In this document: positions 63,389 to 64,000 of the stretch, piece by piece
Numbering within the stretch: the first letter of the stretch is position 1
Layout: every line of letters begins with the position of its first letter
NCBI RefSeq assembly: GCF_027595985.1
Contig: NC_073306.1
Coordinates: 80,018,599-80,082,598 of the forward strand
DNA length: 64,000 bases
DNA from: Sorex araneus
Taxonomy: Eukaryota; Chordata; Mammalia; Eulipotyphla; Soricidae
Reading direction: 5' to 3'
Translations under genes and position numbers: made by a program
The notes under the pieces: model-generated
Databases searched by the model: none
Told to the model about the DNA's origin: nothing
The model's input: only the letters and a program-made list of their open reading frames with translations

Positions 63389-64000
63389 TTCATGGAGAAT
63401 GCTCCGGACCCCAGACCGGGCCGACAACACGGGGGCACCTCAGATGGAGGAGGTGCGGCCTCGGAGTCCCAGCGACACTGACATGTTCTACTAACATGGC
63501 TCCGGTATGTGGGGATGGAACTATTTCTCCAAACTGCGGCCGCTCATGAGGCCACGTGACCTTACCTGATATGCAAAAAGCCCTCAGGAACAGCTCCCCC
63601 ATCCCTGAGCAGCCATTATCCCAAAAGCACAGAAACCAATCTTGGAATGCAGCGGCTGCTGGCAGACGTACTCCTGGACTGTGAACTAAGCTACGGCCCC
63701 ATGCAGCCCCAGGAAGGGAAGGGTTTTTGTCCCTCGGCCTTTTTTCCCCTATGTGGCAGCATGGCGACTGCCACCTTTCAGAGCCAATTGGACAGAGGGA
63801 TAGGAGCTTGCAGTGATGGGATGCGAGGGGAATCTTGTGATGTGGGGGGCAGAACCGGCCCTGCTCCCCACCCAAATGAGACCCCGAGCGGCCACCCATG
63901 AACAACTCCTCTGCTCCTGAAGACAGGATCCCAGAGGCACACAAACCAATCTAGGAACGCAGCAGCTGCTGGAAGAAATACCTCTGGACTTAATTACTAA
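63389..64000 (+). mobile_element. L1-type 5' monomer array, runs off the window
   Basis: GC-rich sequence with repeated blocks: cagaaaccaatcttggaatgcagcgg-like at 63625 and its variant at 63940 (starting cacaaaccaatctaggaacg), about 310 bp apart. It shares gactgtgaactaagctacgg and gtggcagcatggcgactgcc with the 6701 element. It may be the 5' end of a full L1 or another ORF-less element. Confidence 0.6.

Overview
This is mammalian nuclear DNA, AT-rich and dense with retrotransposons. The lineage marker is a tRNA-headed SINE, present in dozens of copies. Its head begins gggctggagcgatagcacag and carries a Pol III B box (ggttcgattcc). It matches the SOR-type SINEs of shrews (Soricidae). The window also holds copies of an RTE-clade LINE of the kind reported as RTE1_Sar in the common shrew. 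Sorex araneus or a close relative is therefore the best assignment; this is inference from repeats and gene homology, with no database search.

The only host gene I can support is the 3' part of HFM1 (meiotic DNA helicase, MER3 orthologue) on the minus strand. Eleven exons between 61544 and 18348 join in frame, with matching split codons, into 393 residues ending at a stop codon at 18350-18348. Together they cover roughly the last quarter of the protein. Ten of the internal splice sites are standard AG acceptors with GT donors. One donor, at 28425/28424, is GC (AAACAG|GCAAGT). The window ends inside the intron upstream of the first exon seen. Positions 1-18347 are 3' flank with no recognisable gene.

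Everything else is repeats. (1) SOR-like SINE type A has a tRNA head, a unique body and a poly-A tail, and many copies have perfect target-site duplications (TSDs) and are nested in one another. (2) SINE type B has the same tRNA head, but its body and 3' end are pieces of the RTE LINE. (3) RTE copies lie at 22830-26275, 46720-50174 (both nearly full length, antisense in HFM1 introns) and 53800-55093 (fragment). Internally deleted RTE derivatives lie at 11444-12287 and 36240-36540. (4) L1 is present as 5'-truncated 3' ends, a twin-primed inverted copy (5831-7988), and ORF-less elements that join tandem 5' monomers to the L1 3' end (6701-7520, 36830-38075, 51147-52900; 63389-64000 is probably the start of another). 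(5) Ancient MIR, MER5-like and hAT-like relics occur in the introns.

The most informative signal is the RTE system. A LINE thought to be horizontally acquired, its deletion derivatives and a tRNA-headed SINE assembled from its two ends are all present within 64 kb. A second point of interest is a sense-oriented L1 3' end inserted only about 17 bp past the splice donor of one HFM1 exon.
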